NCBI GenBank assembly: GCA_963705545.1
Contig: CAVPJX010000002.1
Span: 444,892-508,891, forward strand
From: DATBLY01 sp963705545
Lineage (GTDB): Bacteria; Actinomycetota; UBA4738; HRBIN12
Direction of reading: 5' to 3'
Length of the DNA: 64,000 nucleotides
The notes under the pieces were generated by a model. The model saw nothing but the letters and a program-made list of their open reading frames with translations. It was not told the origin of the DNA and searched no databases. Position 1 is the stretch's first letter. Each line of letters starts with the position of its first letter. Positions 9,093 through 16,908 of the stretch are shown piece by piece. A program made the position numbers and the translations under genes.

Positions 9093-9990
9093 CGCGGCGG
9101 GATCCGGCGCGGGCGGATCCGCGCCCGAGCGTCTCCTCGAGGACCTGCGCGGCACCGACGACGTCCTCGCCGAGGTAGATGCCGGGCACCCCCCGGCGCG
9201 ACGACGGCGCGATGAACGCGTCCCCGGCGTAGAAGGCCCTGACGCCGGGCACCGCCTCGACGGCGGCGAGCGATGCGATCGCCGCCCGGCGCGTGACGCC
9301 ACGCTGTGAGATCACGACCGCGGCGACCGCACGCGTGGAACGCACGGCGGAGAGGAAGGCGGGCGTCGGGGTCACGGCGCCGAGGACTCGACAGGGCCAA
9401 CCCCGCCGCGCGAGGACCAGGGCGAAGCTCTCGAGCCCGATCGTGTGGAGGTCCTTGGGGCCACAGGCGAGCACGATCGGGTCCGAGCCGAGCGCCGGCG
9501 GGGCCATCGCGAGCTGTCGGGCGAGCCACACGCGGACGGTCTCGGTGGCGAGGTGCTCCTGCTCGATGTCGCAGGTCCCCGCCTTCCAGCGGGTCCCGAT
9601 CTGCCGCAGCGCGGGGAACAGCACGTCGCGGACCGTCGCCTCGACGCCGAACCGCTCCGCCGATCGGTCGAGAGCGTCGCGGACCCCATCCGTGTCGAGG
9701 ACCATGGCGGCCTGAACCATCGCGTCGACGAGGTCGCTGCCCGCGTGCTGACGGGGCTCGGCCGTGAGTCGAGCCACGGCTTCCCGTGCGGGATGGCCGC
9801 GCGTGATCAGGTCCCGCAGGTCCCGAAGCTGCTCGATCTCCTGCGGCGTGTATCGGCGATGCTTGCCGCCGGTACGGGGTGGGGTCGGGAACCCGTAGCG
9901 CCGTTCCCACGATCGGATCGTCGGTACGGGGATGTCGAGCGTCGTCGATACGCTCGCGATGGGCACCCCTTCGACCTCGCTGATCTTCAT
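9082..9990 (-). CDS. CarH/LitR-type MerR regulator with B12-binding light-sensor domain
   Basis: A 302-residue regulator. Residues 1-75 are a MerR winged helix (VPTIRSWERRYGFP, GKHRRYTPQEIEQL). Residues about 85-165 are the four-helix cap and 170-285 the cobalamin-binding Rossmann domain. W135 followed by nine residues and then E145-H146 is the W-x9-EH signature of adenosylcobalamin photoreceptors, and D180-x-H182-x-x-G185 is the base-off B12 motif with the lower-ligand His. The second Gly of the usual late GG is replaced (FYAGDAF). In known CarH, the dark AdoCbl tetramer represses and light breaks it up. The ATG at 9990 is chosen because TACCAT ends 6 nt upstream and the protein begins at the helix-turn-helix. 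Confidence 0.9.
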   Translation of the reverse strand: MKISEVEGVPIASVSTTLDIPVPTIRSWERRYGFPTPPRTGGKHRRYTPQEIEQLRDLRDLITRGHPAREAVARLTAEPRQHAGSDLVDAMVQAAMVLDTDGVRDALDRSAERFGVEATVRDVLFPALRQIGTRWKAGTCDIEQEHLATETVRVWLARQLAMAPPALGSDPIVLACGPKDLHTIGLESFALVLARRGWPCRVLGAVTPTPAFLSAVRSTRAVAAVVISQRGVTRRAAIASLAAVEAVPGVRAFYAGDAFIAPSSRRGVPGIYLGEDVVGAAQVLEETLGRGSARAGSRRATR

Positions 9991-9996
9991 GGGCGC

Positions 9997-10002
9997 ATGG
10001 TA
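9997..10002 (-). promoter_or_regulatory. Leaderless-type -10 box TACCAT of the carH-like gene
   Basis: Read on the minus strand, TACCAT is followed by 6 nt and then ATG 9990. A TGCATCGGTA element lies 12 bases further upstream, over the expected -35 region. Confidence 0.6.
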
Positions 10003-10014
10003 CGCCGCCCACGG

Positions 10015-10024
10015 TACCGATGCA
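10015..10024 (-). promoter_or_regulatory. Candidate CarH operator element TGCATCGGTA
   Basis: Minus-strand decamer placed at about -25 to -34 of the carH-like gene, where bound repressor would block the -35 contact. One base differs from the element at 14260 in front of the desaturase gene. Confidence 0.45.
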
Positions 10025-10040
10025 TAGCAGCGGCTCATCA

Positions 10041-10050
10041 CGCATGGGTT
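10041..10050 (+). promoter_or_regulatory. Candidate CarH operator element CGCATGGGTT
   Basis: Second copy of the YGCATnGGTT motif in the divergent carH/DUF4397 interval, on the plus strand. Confidence 0.35.
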
Positions 10051-10102
10051 CCCTCGCTCGACGAAAGGACGGGAGGCGTGTACTGAGGACCGGGCCACCC
10101 AG

Positions 10103-10112
10103 AAACTATGCA
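10103..10112 (-). promoter_or_regulatory. Candidate operator element TGCATAGTTT within palindrome CTATGCATAG
   Basis: Minus-strand motif copy; the plus-strand bases 10106-10115 form the perfect 10-bp palindrome CTATGCATAG. It lies about 20 bases upstream of the DUF4397 gene's -35. Confidence 0.4.
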
Positions 10113-10127
10113 TAGAACGCTTCCGTC

Positions 10128-10157
10128 TGGACCATACTGCATGGGTTGACGTACGGT
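10128..10157 (+). promoter_or_regulatory. Promoter of DUF4397 gene with motif in the spacer
   Basis: TGGACC (10128-10133) and TACGGT (10152-10157) are separated by 18 bp, the same layout as the HU promoter at 32163. The spacer contains TGCATGGGTT (10138-10147), a fourth motif copy, so a regulator bound there would sit between -35 and -10. Transcript start is expected near 10164. Confidence 0.5.
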
Positions 10158-10202
10158 CTTCGAGAGGGCGGGAGGTTCCCGCTCCGGAGCAAGGGAGGGC
10201 AC

Positions 10203-10871
10203 ATGAAGGAGCGACTCATGGGACTCGGCGTCGCCGCGACGCTGATCGTCTCGATGCTCGGTGTCGGCACGGCCAACGCCGCCGACGCCTCGCTGAACGC
10301 GGTGCACGGGATCCCCGGCGTCGACGTGGAGGTCTGCGTGAACGGGGCGGTAGCGATCCCCGACTTCAACCCTGGCGACGTCGTCACCGGTGTCCCGCTC
10401 GCATCGGGGAGCTATGACGTCAAGATCGTGGCGGCCGGCGACACGTGTGACGACGCCGCGATCCTCGAGGCCAACAGCCTCGTCCTGACGAGCGGCGGCA
10501 ACTACACGGCCGTCGCGTACCTGGAGGCCGACGGGACCCCCACGCTCGGCCTGTACGAGAACAACGTGAAGCCGCTGGCCAAGGGCACCGCTCGCCTGAC
10601 GGTTCGCCACACGGCGGCCGCTCCGGAGGTGGATGTCTGGGCGAACGGTTCGGTGATCCTGACCGACGTGTCCAACGGTGCCTCTGCGACGTTGAAGGTG
10701 CCGAAGGGTGTGTACGCCGCGTGGGTCTCGCTGCCCGGCGACCACCAGCCGGTGATCGGCCCGGACGTGCTGAAGCTCAAGAACGGCAACGCCTACCAGG
10801 TCTACGCCTGGGGGAGCGGCTCCGCGGGCTACGGTTTCGCGGTGGTCGCGGTGCCGGCTGGCTCGAAGTAA
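10203..10871 (+). CDS. Secreted DUF4397-domain protein
   Basis: A 222-residue exported protein. The signal peptide runs MKERLMGLGVAATLIVSMLG with likely cleavage after VGTANA. The mature part has two beta-sandwich-like repeats, LNAVHGIPGVDVEVCVNG and later LTVRHTAAAPEVDVWANG, the pattern of DUF4397. Function of the family is not established; proteins are extracellular or cell-wall associated. AGGGAGG precedes the ATG. It is divergent from the carH-like gene and has candidate operators in its promoter, so light induction is likely but inferred. Confidence 0.85.
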   Translation: MKERLMGLGVAATLIVSMLGVGTANAADASLNAVHGIPGVDVEVCVNGAVAIPDFNPGDVVTGVPLASGSYDVKIVAAGDTCDDAAILEANSLVLTSGGNYTAVAYLEADGTPTLGLYENNVKPLAKGTARLTVRHTAAAPEVDVWANGSVILTDVSNGASATLKVPKGVYAAWVSLPGDHQPVIGPDVLKLKNGNAYQVYAWGSGSAGYGFAVVAVPAGSK

Positions 10872-10900
10872 GGAGCCGCCGACCTACCGACGTACAGATG

Positions 10901-10934
10901 GAACGGCCCCGCCGGGGATCCGGCGGGGCCGTTC
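10901..10934. terminator. Strong bidirectional hairpin terminator
   Basis: A perfect 15-bp stem (GAACGGCCCCGCCGG with its complement) around a GGAT loop lies between the ends of the convergent DUF4397 and methyltransferase genes. No U-tract follows, as is common in GC-rich actinobacteria. Confidence 0.75.
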
Positions 10935-10976
10935 GCTCCCCGTTCACGGCCTCGGCCTCGGCCGCGAGATGCGGGA

Positions 10977-12161
10977 TCAGCGCCGCGACGGTTCGAGGAC
11001 GATCTGGCTGACGTCCGTCCGGCCGCTCCGGAACCCACCCTCGCAATACGACAGGTAGTACTGCCACATGCGGCGGAAGCGCTCGTCGAATCCGAGCTCG
11101 GCGATCCGTGGCCACGCGCGGTCGAAGCGCCGCCGCCACTCCGCGAGCGTGAGCGCGTAGGACGAGCCGTACCCCTCACGCGCCGTCGGGCGGAACCCGG
11201 CCGCCGCGGCGTCGGCGCGCAGGACCTTGGGGGACGGCACCTGAGCGCCCGGGAACACGTAGCGGCGGATGAAGTCCGGGTTGGCGTTCGACGACGCCCA
11301 GTGGCGGTCGGCGACCGTGATCGCCTGGAGCGCCAGGCGCCCGGCTGGGGCCAGGCGGTCGGCGAGCACGCGGAAGTACCCGGGCCAGCGAGCGCGGGGG
11401 ATCGACTCGATCATCTCGATCGACACGATCGCGTCGTAGGTGCCGGTCGTGCGCGCGAAGTCCTCGAGCCGGACCGAGACGCGGTCGCCGAGTCCCAGCT
11501 CGGCCATCTGCTTCTCGACCCAGGTGGCCTGTTCGCGGGACACCGTCACGGTCGTCACCCGGCACCCCAGCTCGCCCGCCGCGTACGCCGCGAAGGCCCC
11601 CCAGCCCGATCCGATCTCCAGGACGTGCATCCCCGGACGCAGGCCGGCGGCCGCGGCGATCCGCCGGTACTTCTCCTGTTGCGCCTCCTCGAGCGTCATG
11701 CGGTCGCGGATGAACACGCCCGACGAGTACGTCATGGAGCGGTCGAGCCACGCCCGGAAGAAGTCGTTGCCCAGGTCGTAGTGCTGCACCGTCGTCCGCA
11801 GGGGGCCACGGGGTGCGCCGGCGCGCCCGAGCGCGTTCCAGGCGGCGCGGGCCGGACGTTCGAGTGCTGCAGGAACGCGTGGCCGACCATCCGGCTCGAG
11901 GTGGCGGGCCCCGAGCTCGATCACCGACGCGAGGTCGGGGGAGTCGAACTCGCCCTCGATCCACCCGTTGGCCAGGCCGATCGCGCCCGTGGTGATCAAT
12001 CGACGGATCAGCCGGTCGTCCCTGAGGGCGATCTCCGCCGCGGGCCCGGGAGCCGGCCCGGCCCGGTCGATCACCGAGCCGTCCGGGAAGGTCACATGGA
12101 GGCTGCCGAGCCGGAGCCGGCCGGCGAGCCGTCGCGTGAGCAAGCGATCCACCTCGGTCAT
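10977..12161 (-). CDS. Cyclopropane-fatty-acid-synthase-type SAM methyltransferase
   Basis: A 394-residue SAM-dependent lipid methyltransferase. HYDLGNDFFRAWLD, MTYSSGVF, the SAM motif VLEIGSGWGAFAAY, VSIEMIESI and the late YVFPGAQVPS and WQYYLSYCEGGF are all typical. The family adds methylene or methyl to the double bond of membrane phospholipid acyl chains, giving cyclopropane, branched or, with partner flavoproteins, methylated unsaturated and furan fatty acids. Its ATG overlaps the stop of the DUF1365 gene by 4 bases (ATGA), so this is the third gene of a coupled operon. Exact product is unknown. Confidence 0.88.
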   Translation of the reverse strand: MTEVDRLLTRRLAGRLRLGSLHVTFPDGSVIDRAGPAPGPAAEIALRDDRLIRRLITTGAIGLANGWIEGEFDSPDLASVIELGARHLEPDGRPRVPAALERPARAAWNALGRAGAPRGPLRTTVQHYDLGNDFFRAWLDRSMTYSSGVFIRDRMTLEEAQQEKYRRIAAAAGLRPGMHVLEIGSGWGAFAAYAAGELGCRVTTVTVSREQATWVEKQMAELGLGDRVSVRLEDFARTTGTYDAIVSIEMIESIPRARWPGYFRVLADRLAPAGRLALQAITVADRHWASSNANPDFIRRYVFPGAQVPSPKVLRADAAAAGFRPTAREGYGSSYALTLAEWRRRFDRAWPRIAELGFDERFRRMWQYYLSYCEGGFRSGRTDVSQIVLEPSRR

Positions 12162-12946
12162 CGCGCGAGCTCCACGGGCGCCCGCTCGATCGTGACGAGA
12201 TCGTCGGGTGCCGGACCGTGACGGCGGAACGGCGCGCCCTTGCGCCACAGCCGCCACGCCTGCAGATGGATCCCACCGAGCACCTTGAGCGTGATCATCG
12301 GATGCGTCGCGAACGCCCTCCACAGGCCCGCACCCGTGAGCTCCCGGCGCTTCGCGACGAAGGTCGCCGTCAGGACCTGGCCGGCCGGGAGGTACTCGCG
12401 CACCAGCAACGCCGCGCGCGCGTCCGGCGGCCGCACACGGAACTCGTACGTCGCGTCTTGATCGATGAACGGCGACACGAAGAGCTCCTTGGCGAACACG
12501 TGGCGGGCGTTGCCCGCGGGGTCGAGCCCGTCGACTCTCGTCAGATGATGGTGCCACTGCCCGAACGTGTTGGACACCTCGTACAGGACGGCTCGGAGAT
12601 CGCCGCCGGGCCCGTAACCGAACCACACCGAGATGGGGTTGAACACGTGTCCGAAGACCCGCGGCATCGTCAGGATCCTGACCGGCCCTCCCTCCAGGTC
12701 GATCCCGGCATCCCGGAGGTACCCGTCCAGCCAGGGACGCAGGGGCGAGCCGTCGCGGGGTCCGTGGTCGCGATCCCAGAACGCGAACGGCGAGCGCCGG
12801 TTGTGACCGAAGCCGGGGACCGTTCGATCGAGCCGGGGGAGCTCGTCCAGGTCGAGCGCGAGGTAGTAGACGCCGTAGGTGAACCGGTGGGTCGCGGGGA
12901 AGAAGCGGCGGTGCATCACCGTGCCGACGTAGATCGCGCTGTTCAC
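12158..12946 (-). CDS. DUF1365 family protein
   Basis: A 262-residue protein starting VNSAIYVGTVMHRRFFPATH, with the DUF1365 hallmarks FTYGVYYLALDLDEL, GHNRRSPFAFWDRDHG, MPRVFGHVFNPISVWFGY and VSNTFGQWHHH. The family always travels with CFA-type methyltransferases and flavin amine oxidases and is linked to unusual fatty-acid formation; its chemistry is undefined. GTG start overlaps the flavoprotein stop (GTGA) and its own stop overlaps the methyltransferase start, so all three are likely made in equal amounts. Confidence 0.88.
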   Translation of the reverse strand: MNSAIYVGTVMHRRFFPATHRFTYGVYYLALDLDELPRLDRTVPGFGHNRRSPFAFWDRDHGPRDGSPLRPWLDGYLRDAGIDLEGGPVRILTMPRVFGHVFNPISVWFGYGPGGDLRAVLYEVSNTFGQWHHHLTRVDGLDPAGNARHVFAKELFVSPFIDQDATYEFRVRPPDARAALLVREYLPAGQVLTATFVAKRRELTGAGLWRAFATHPMITLKVLGGIHLQAWRLWRKGAPFRRHGPAPDDLVTIERAPVELAR

Positions 12947-14229
12947 GCCGCCGCCCCGACCGGCACGGGCGCACCGATCCACGGGGCGGGCGCGCCGAGC
13001 GCCTCGGCCACCGAGAGCCCCGATCGCAGGCCGTCCTCGTGGAACCCGTGTCCGCACCAGGCGCCGGCGAACCAGGTGCGGCCGACCCCCTGGATCGAGG
13101 GGAGGCGCGCCTGGGCGTCGACGGCGGCGCGGTCGAACCGGGGATGGGCGTAGGAGAAGCGCTGGACCTCACCACGCGGTTCCCTGATCGGGTTCAGCGT
13201 CACGAACACCGGGCGCCGGGTCCGGAGGTTCTGGAGACGGTTCATCCAGTACGTGAGGGACACGGGCCGCGACCGCTCGGGTGCACCGCGCCCCTCGGCG
13301 AGGTAGTTCCAGCTGGCCCATGCGCCGCTTCGAGCCGGCATCAGGGCCGGGTCCCGATGCAGCACCGCCTCGTTGCGCTGATACCGGATCGCGCTCAGCA
13401 CCTCGCGTTCCTGCGGGGTGGCGTCGGCGCCCAGGATCCGGAGCGTGGTGTCCGTGTGCGTCGCGAAGACGATCTCGTCGAACCGATCGAGCCCTCCGTG
13501 GGCGTCTCGGACGATCACCCCCTCCGGGGAGCGGCGCACCCCGACGACCGGTCGCGACCGTCGGATCTCGTCCAACCCGGCGGTCAGCCGCCGGACGTAC
13601 TCGCGGCTGCCGCCGGTGACGGTGCGCCAACGGGGCCTGGCGCGCACCTGCAGGATGTCGTGGTTCATCAGGAACCCGATGAGCGTCGTCACGGGGAACT
13701 CGAGCATGTCATCCAGGCCCGATGACCAGATCGCGGCCGACACCGGGAGCAACAGGTCGAGGCGGAACGCCTCCCCGTAGCCGCGGCGCTCCAGGTAGGA
13801 GCCCAGCGTCTCGCGCGTGCCCGAGGCGAGGACCCGAGGAGCATCCGAGCAGAACCGACGGAAGTCGCGCAGCATCCGCCACGTGTCGGGCCGCAGCGCG
13901 TTGGACGGCTGCGCGAACAACCCTCGCGCCCGGCTCCGGTACTCGAAGGCGCCTCCGGACACCGAGACGGAGAACGACATGTCGCTCTGCTCGGTCGGCA
14001 CCTCGAGCGCTTCGAACAGACGGACCAGGTTCGGGTAGTTGCGCTCGTTGTAGACGATGAAGCCCGTATCGACCGGAACCACGCGGCCGTCGTCGTCCAC
14101 CTCGACCGTGTTCGAGTGCCCGCCGATCCTGGGCTCGGCCTCGTACAGCACGACGTCGTGGCGCCGGTCCAGTGCCCACGCCGCGCCCATGCCCGCGATC
14201 CCGCCGCCGATCACCGCGATCCTCGCCAT
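12943..14229 (-). CDS. FAD-dependent amine-oxidase-fold oxidoreductase
   Basis: A 428-residue flavoprotein. The N-terminal FAD motif is RIAVIGGGIAGMGAAWAL with E31 as ribose contact, followed by EPRIGGHSNTVEV and VDTGFIVYNERNYPN. The C-terminal part closes with GRTWFAGAWCGHGFHEDG and GLSVAEAL, the second FAD contact. The family partners CFA-type methyltransferases and DUF1365 in Rhodobacter and Pseudomonas light or singlet-oxygen regulons; a Rhodobacter flavoprotein of this kind desaturates methylated fatty acids on the way to furan fatty acids (recalled, not checked). First gene of the operon; leaderless-type promoter directly upstream. Confidence 0.88.
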   Translation of the reverse strand: MARIAVIGGGIAGMGAAWALDRRHDVVLYEAEPRIGGHSNTVEVDDDGRVVPVDTGFIVYNERNYPNLVRLFEALEVPTEQSDMSFSVSVSGGAFEYRSRARGLFAQPSNALRPDTWRMLRDFRRFCSDAPRVLASGTRETLGSYLERRGYGEAFRLDLLLPVSAAIWSSGLDDMLEFPVTTLIGFLMNHDILQVRARPRWRTVTGGSREYVRRLTAGLDEIRRSRPVVGVRRSPEGVIVRDAHGGLDRFDEIVFATHTDTTLRILGADATPQEREVLSAIRYQRNEAVLHRDPALMPARSGAWASWNYLAEGRGAPERSRPVSLTYWMNRLQNLRTRRPVFVTLNPIREPRGEVQRFSYAHPRFDRAAVDAQARLPSIQGVGRTWFAGAWCGHGFHEDGLRSGLSVAEALGAPAPWIGAPVPVGAAA

Positions 14230-14235
14230 GCATCG

Positions 14236-14241
14236 ACCGTA
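14236..14241 (-). promoter_or_regulatory. Leaderless-type -10 box TACGGT of flavoprotein operon
   Basis: Minus-strand TACGGT ends 6 nt before ATG 14229. The candidate operator repeats at 14260-14290 are 20-50 bases upstream. Confidence 0.6.
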
Positions 14242-14259
14242 GCCACGGTCCGGTGGGCG

Positions 14260-14290
14260 TGCATCGGTTCCGACCTCAGGCGCATAGGTT
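14260..14290 (+). promoter_or_regulatory. Direct repeat of candidate CarH operator (TGCATCGGTT and CGCATAGGTT)
   Basis: Two copies spaced 21 bp apart, two helical turns, in the divergent flavoprotein/desaturase interval. Similarity continues past the decamers: GCATCGGTTCCGACCTCAGGC aligns with GCATAGGTTCGTCGCCATCAGG over most bases. CarH tetramers are known to bind spaced direct repeats, so a shared regulator for both directions is plausible. Confidence 0.5.
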
Positions 14291-14381
14291 CGTCGCCATC
14301 AGGCCTGGGGTGGGGACATAGGGTTACGTCCGGGATCGGCGGCTGCCCGCGCCGCCGCGTCCCACCGAGGAGGAACGACCG

Positions 14382-15317
14382 ATGCCCTCACGACGACGAC
14401 CCCTGACGGACGACGAGCTCCTCGGTGAGCTCGCGCCGGTCGTGACGCGCGGCCTGGATCGGCACCTCGCCGCTGCGGACGGGTGGTCACCGCACGACTT
14501 CGTCCCGTACGAGGTGGGGCGGAACTACCTCAAGGAGCCGTGGCAGCCGTCGGACAGCGATCTCACGGACGTCGCGCGTGCGGCCCTCGAGGTGAACCTC
14601 CTCACCGAGGACAACCTGCCCTACTACCACCTGAGCATCTGGGACGCGTTCGGTCAGCATGAGGCCTGGGCGGAGTGGGTGCGTCGGTGGACCGCCGAGG
14701 AGGGTCGGCACGCGATCGTCCTTAGCGACTACCTGGTCGTCACGCGCGGGGTCGATCCGGAGGTCCTGGAGCGGGGTCGCATGGACATGGTGCAGCGGGG
14801 GTGGTACCCGGGGTTCGCGCGCCTCGGTCCGCTCGACGGGGTCGCCTACACGTCGATCCAGGAGCTCGCGACGCGGATCGCGCACCGCAACACCGGGATG
14901 ATCACCGACGACGAGACGGCGATCCGCCTGACCGCGCGGGTGGCGACCGACGAGAATCTCCACTACGTCTTCTACCGGGACCTGACCGCGGCGGCGCTCG
15001 CCGTCGATCCGAGCGCGACGATGCTCGCGATCCGCCGACAGGTCGTGGACTTCCAGATGCCGGGGGCCGACATGCCGGGGTTCGCCGCGAAGGCGAAGGC
15101 GATGGCGAGAGCCGGGATCTACAATCTCCGGATCCATCACGATCAGGTGCTGCTACCTGTGCTCCATACGCACTGGCGCATCGGCGACGTCGACGGGCTG
15201 ACCGACGAGGCGGAACGCGCGCGCGACGACATCGTGCGGCACCTGGAGCGCCTCGCGCGCATCGCCGATCGAGTGGGGGAACCGGACGCGCCGGCCGGGC
15301 GACCGGGCTCGGGCTAG
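14382..15317 (+). CDS. Acyl-ACP desaturase (ferritin-like di-iron)
   Basis: A 311-residue soluble desaturase of the DesA type found in actinobacteria. Di-iron ligands are in LLTEDNLPYYHL, WTAEEGRHAI (EExxH) and VATDENLHYVFY. NYLKEPWQPSDSDL and VVDFQMPGADMPGF are family landmarks. It inserts a double bond into acyl-ACP using O2 and ferredoxin, which would supply the substrate for the neighbouring methyltransferase after transfer to phospholipid. GAGGAGGA stands before the ATG. Its stop shares CTAG with the convergent SDR gene. Confidence 0.9.
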   Translation: MPSRRRPLTDDELLGELAPVVTRGLDRHLAAADGWSPHDFVPYEVGRNYLKEPWQPSDSDLTDVARAALEVNLLTEDNLPYYHLSIWDAFGQHEAWAEWVRRWTAEEGRHAIVLSDYLVVTRGVDPEVLERGRMDMVQRGWYPGFARLGPLDGVAYTSIQELATRIAHRNTGMITDDETAIRLTARVATDENLHYVFYRDLTAAALAVDPSATMLAIRRQVVDFQMPGADMPGFAAKAKAMARAGIYNLRIHHDQVLLPVLHTHWRIGDVDGLTDEAERARDDIVRHLERLARIADRVGEPDAPAGRPGSG

Positions 15318-16300
15318 TGGGAGAGCTCGCCGAGGGTCATCCGTTCGCACGCCTCCCAAAGGCGCATCGCGTCGCGATCGCTCACCCGCGTCGAGGGGAG
15401 CCGGTCGATCGGCCGGGGACGACGGTCGAGCCAGAACAGACCCGTCCGTCGCGAGGGCTCATCCGACGCGACGAGCCACACGATCGTGTCGGCACCCTCC
15501 GCCGGGCTCCGGAGCCGCGGCCGGATCAGCCGATGGAACGTCGGGAGCGACGCCACGACGCCGGGCGTGTCGGCCCAACCGGGATGCATCGCGTTGACGG
15601 TGATCGACCGGTCGCGGAGCCGTCTCGCCCACTCGCGCGTGAGCGTCACCAGCGCTCGCTTGGCCCTGGCGTAGGCATAGCTCCCGCGATACGGCTCGCG
15701 CTCCATCTGGAGGTCGTCCAGGTGCAGCGGCTGCAGGTACATGCCGCCGGAGGCGACGTTGACGACGCGTGCCACGCCAGCGGCGGCCGCCGTGCGCTCG
15801 AGCAGCGGCACGAGGCCGTTCGTGAGGGCGAACGGTCCGAGCACCATCGTGGCGAAGGTCATCTCGTACCCGGCGGCGGACTCCTGTCGCGTGGTGAGCA
15901 GCGCTCCGGCGTTGTTCACGAGGGCGTCCAGGCGCTCCTCCCGAGCGGTCATCTCGTCGACGGTCCGGCGCACGGCGTCGAGGTCGCTCAGGTCGACGTG
16001 GTACGTCCCGATGTCGGCGCGGGGCGCGGCCCTCAGGATCGCCTCACGAGCACGCGCGGCCTTCTCCTCGCTGCGGACGAGCAACCGGATCCCCGCCCCC
16101 ATCTCGGCCAGCCGCGTGGCGGCCGCCAGGCCCAGGCCCGATGCGGCGCCCGTGATCGCGATCACCCGGCCGTCGAGCCGCAGGCGGTCGAGATCCTCCC
16201 AGCCGAACAGCGGATCGCGGATCTTCGGTCCGAGATCGGTGAAGCTGAGGAACACGCTCCACTCGATCGCGTCGTCGAGCAGGCGGCGGAGGTCGGGCAC
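15314..16300 (-). CDS. Short-chain dehydrogenase/reductase (SDR)
   Basis: A 328-residue classical SDR with an N-terminal extension of about 40 residues (VPDLRRLLDDAIEWSVFLSF). NAD(P) motif ITGAASGLGLA, then LVNNAGALL, the catalytic Ser in VNVASGG and Y-x3-K in SYAYARAKRA. This size and extension match SDRs annotated as retinol dehydrogenase/DHRS-like in actinobacteria; the real substrate is likely a lipid. GTG 16300 is chosen because family homology begins there. A similar SDR belongs to the Rhodobacter and Pseudomonas light-associated sets, supporting membership in this region's module. Confidence 0.85.
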   Translation of the reverse strand: MPDLRRLLDDAIEWSVFLSFTDLGPKIRDPLFGWEDLDRLRLDGRVIAITGAASGLGLAAATRLAEMGAGIRLLVRSEEKAARAREAILRAAPRADIGTYHVDLSDLDAVRRTVDEMTAREERLDALVNNAGALLTTRQESAAGYEMTFATMVLGPFALTNGLVPLLERTAAAAGVARVVNVASGGMYLQPLHLDDLQMEREPYRGSYAYARAKRALVTLTREWARRLRDRSITVNAMHPGWADTPGVVASLPTFHRLIRPRLRSPAEGADTIVWLVASDEPSRRTGLFWLDRRPRPIDRLPSTRVSDRDAMRLWEACERMTLGELSH

Positions 16301-16407
16301 GCAGGACTCCCAAGGAGGTCGGCGGCTGTGTTCGGCACCGTAGCAGCGGCGAACGGGCGAGGGTCGGCCGGAAGCGATGCAACCCTGCATGCGAGGAGGG
16401 ATCCACC

Positions 16408-16848
16408 ATGACCGTGTTGCGCGAAGAGCTTGAGGTGGGACGCCCGCTCGAGGAGGTCTTCGGGTTCGTGGGCGACTTCGCCAACTCCGAGCGATGGGAC
16501 CCGGGCGTCGCCTCGGCACGAGCGCTCACCGAAGGACCGGTCCGCGTCGGGAGCCGCTACGAGCTGATCGTCGTGTTCAACGGGCGCCGCCTGCCGATGA
16601 CCTACGAGGTCACCGCGTACGACCCGCCGCACCGCGTCGAGCTCCGGGGTTCCGGTTCCACCGTGCGCGCTCGGGACGACATCCGGTTCGAGGCGACCGA
16701 CGGTGGGACCCGCATCCGCTACCTGGCCGACCTGCGTCTCAGGGGAGCCCTCAGGCTCATCGAGCCGCTGTTGGGGTCGAAGTTCGAGGAGACCGGGCGC
16801 CGCGCGATGGAGGGGATGCGCGCGGCACTCGATCCGTCACCTGCGTAG
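16408..16848 (+). CDS. SRPBCC superfamily protein (polyketide cyclase/dehydrase-like)
   Basis: A 146-residue hydrophobic-pocket protein: VLREELEVGRPLEEVFGFVGD, WDPGVASA, GSRYELIVVFNGRR and the C-terminal helix LLGSKFEETGRRAMEGM. The START-like fold binds lipids or hydrophobic ligands. GAGGAGGG precedes the ATG. It is divergent from the SDR gene and may share its regulation; ligand unknown. Confidence 0.82.
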   Translation: MTVLREELEVGRPLEEVFGFVGDFANSERWDPGVASARALTEGPVRVGSRYELIVVFNGRRLPMTYEVTAYDPPHRVELRGSGSTVRARDDIRFEATDGGTRIRYLADLRLRGALRLIEPLLGSKFEETGRRAMEGMRAALDPSPA

Positions 16849-16871
16849 TTGGCCCACAAGTCCGAACCCCA

Positions 16872-16890
16872 CCGGGACGTGTAGTCCCGG
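16872..16890. terminator. Hairpin terminator
   Basis: CCGGGAC, 5-nt loop GTGTA, then GTCCCGG. It lies between the convergent ends of the SRPBCC and RTX genes. Confidence 0.5.
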
Positions 16891-16908
16891 CGGCGTTCGC
16901 TCTTCCGG

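Noticed and set aside
10977..13175. 732-residue single protein joining DUF1365 region and methyltransferase
   Set aside because: The N-terminal half of that frame is a shadow of the DUF1365 and flavoprotein genes; the true methyltransferase starts at 12161.
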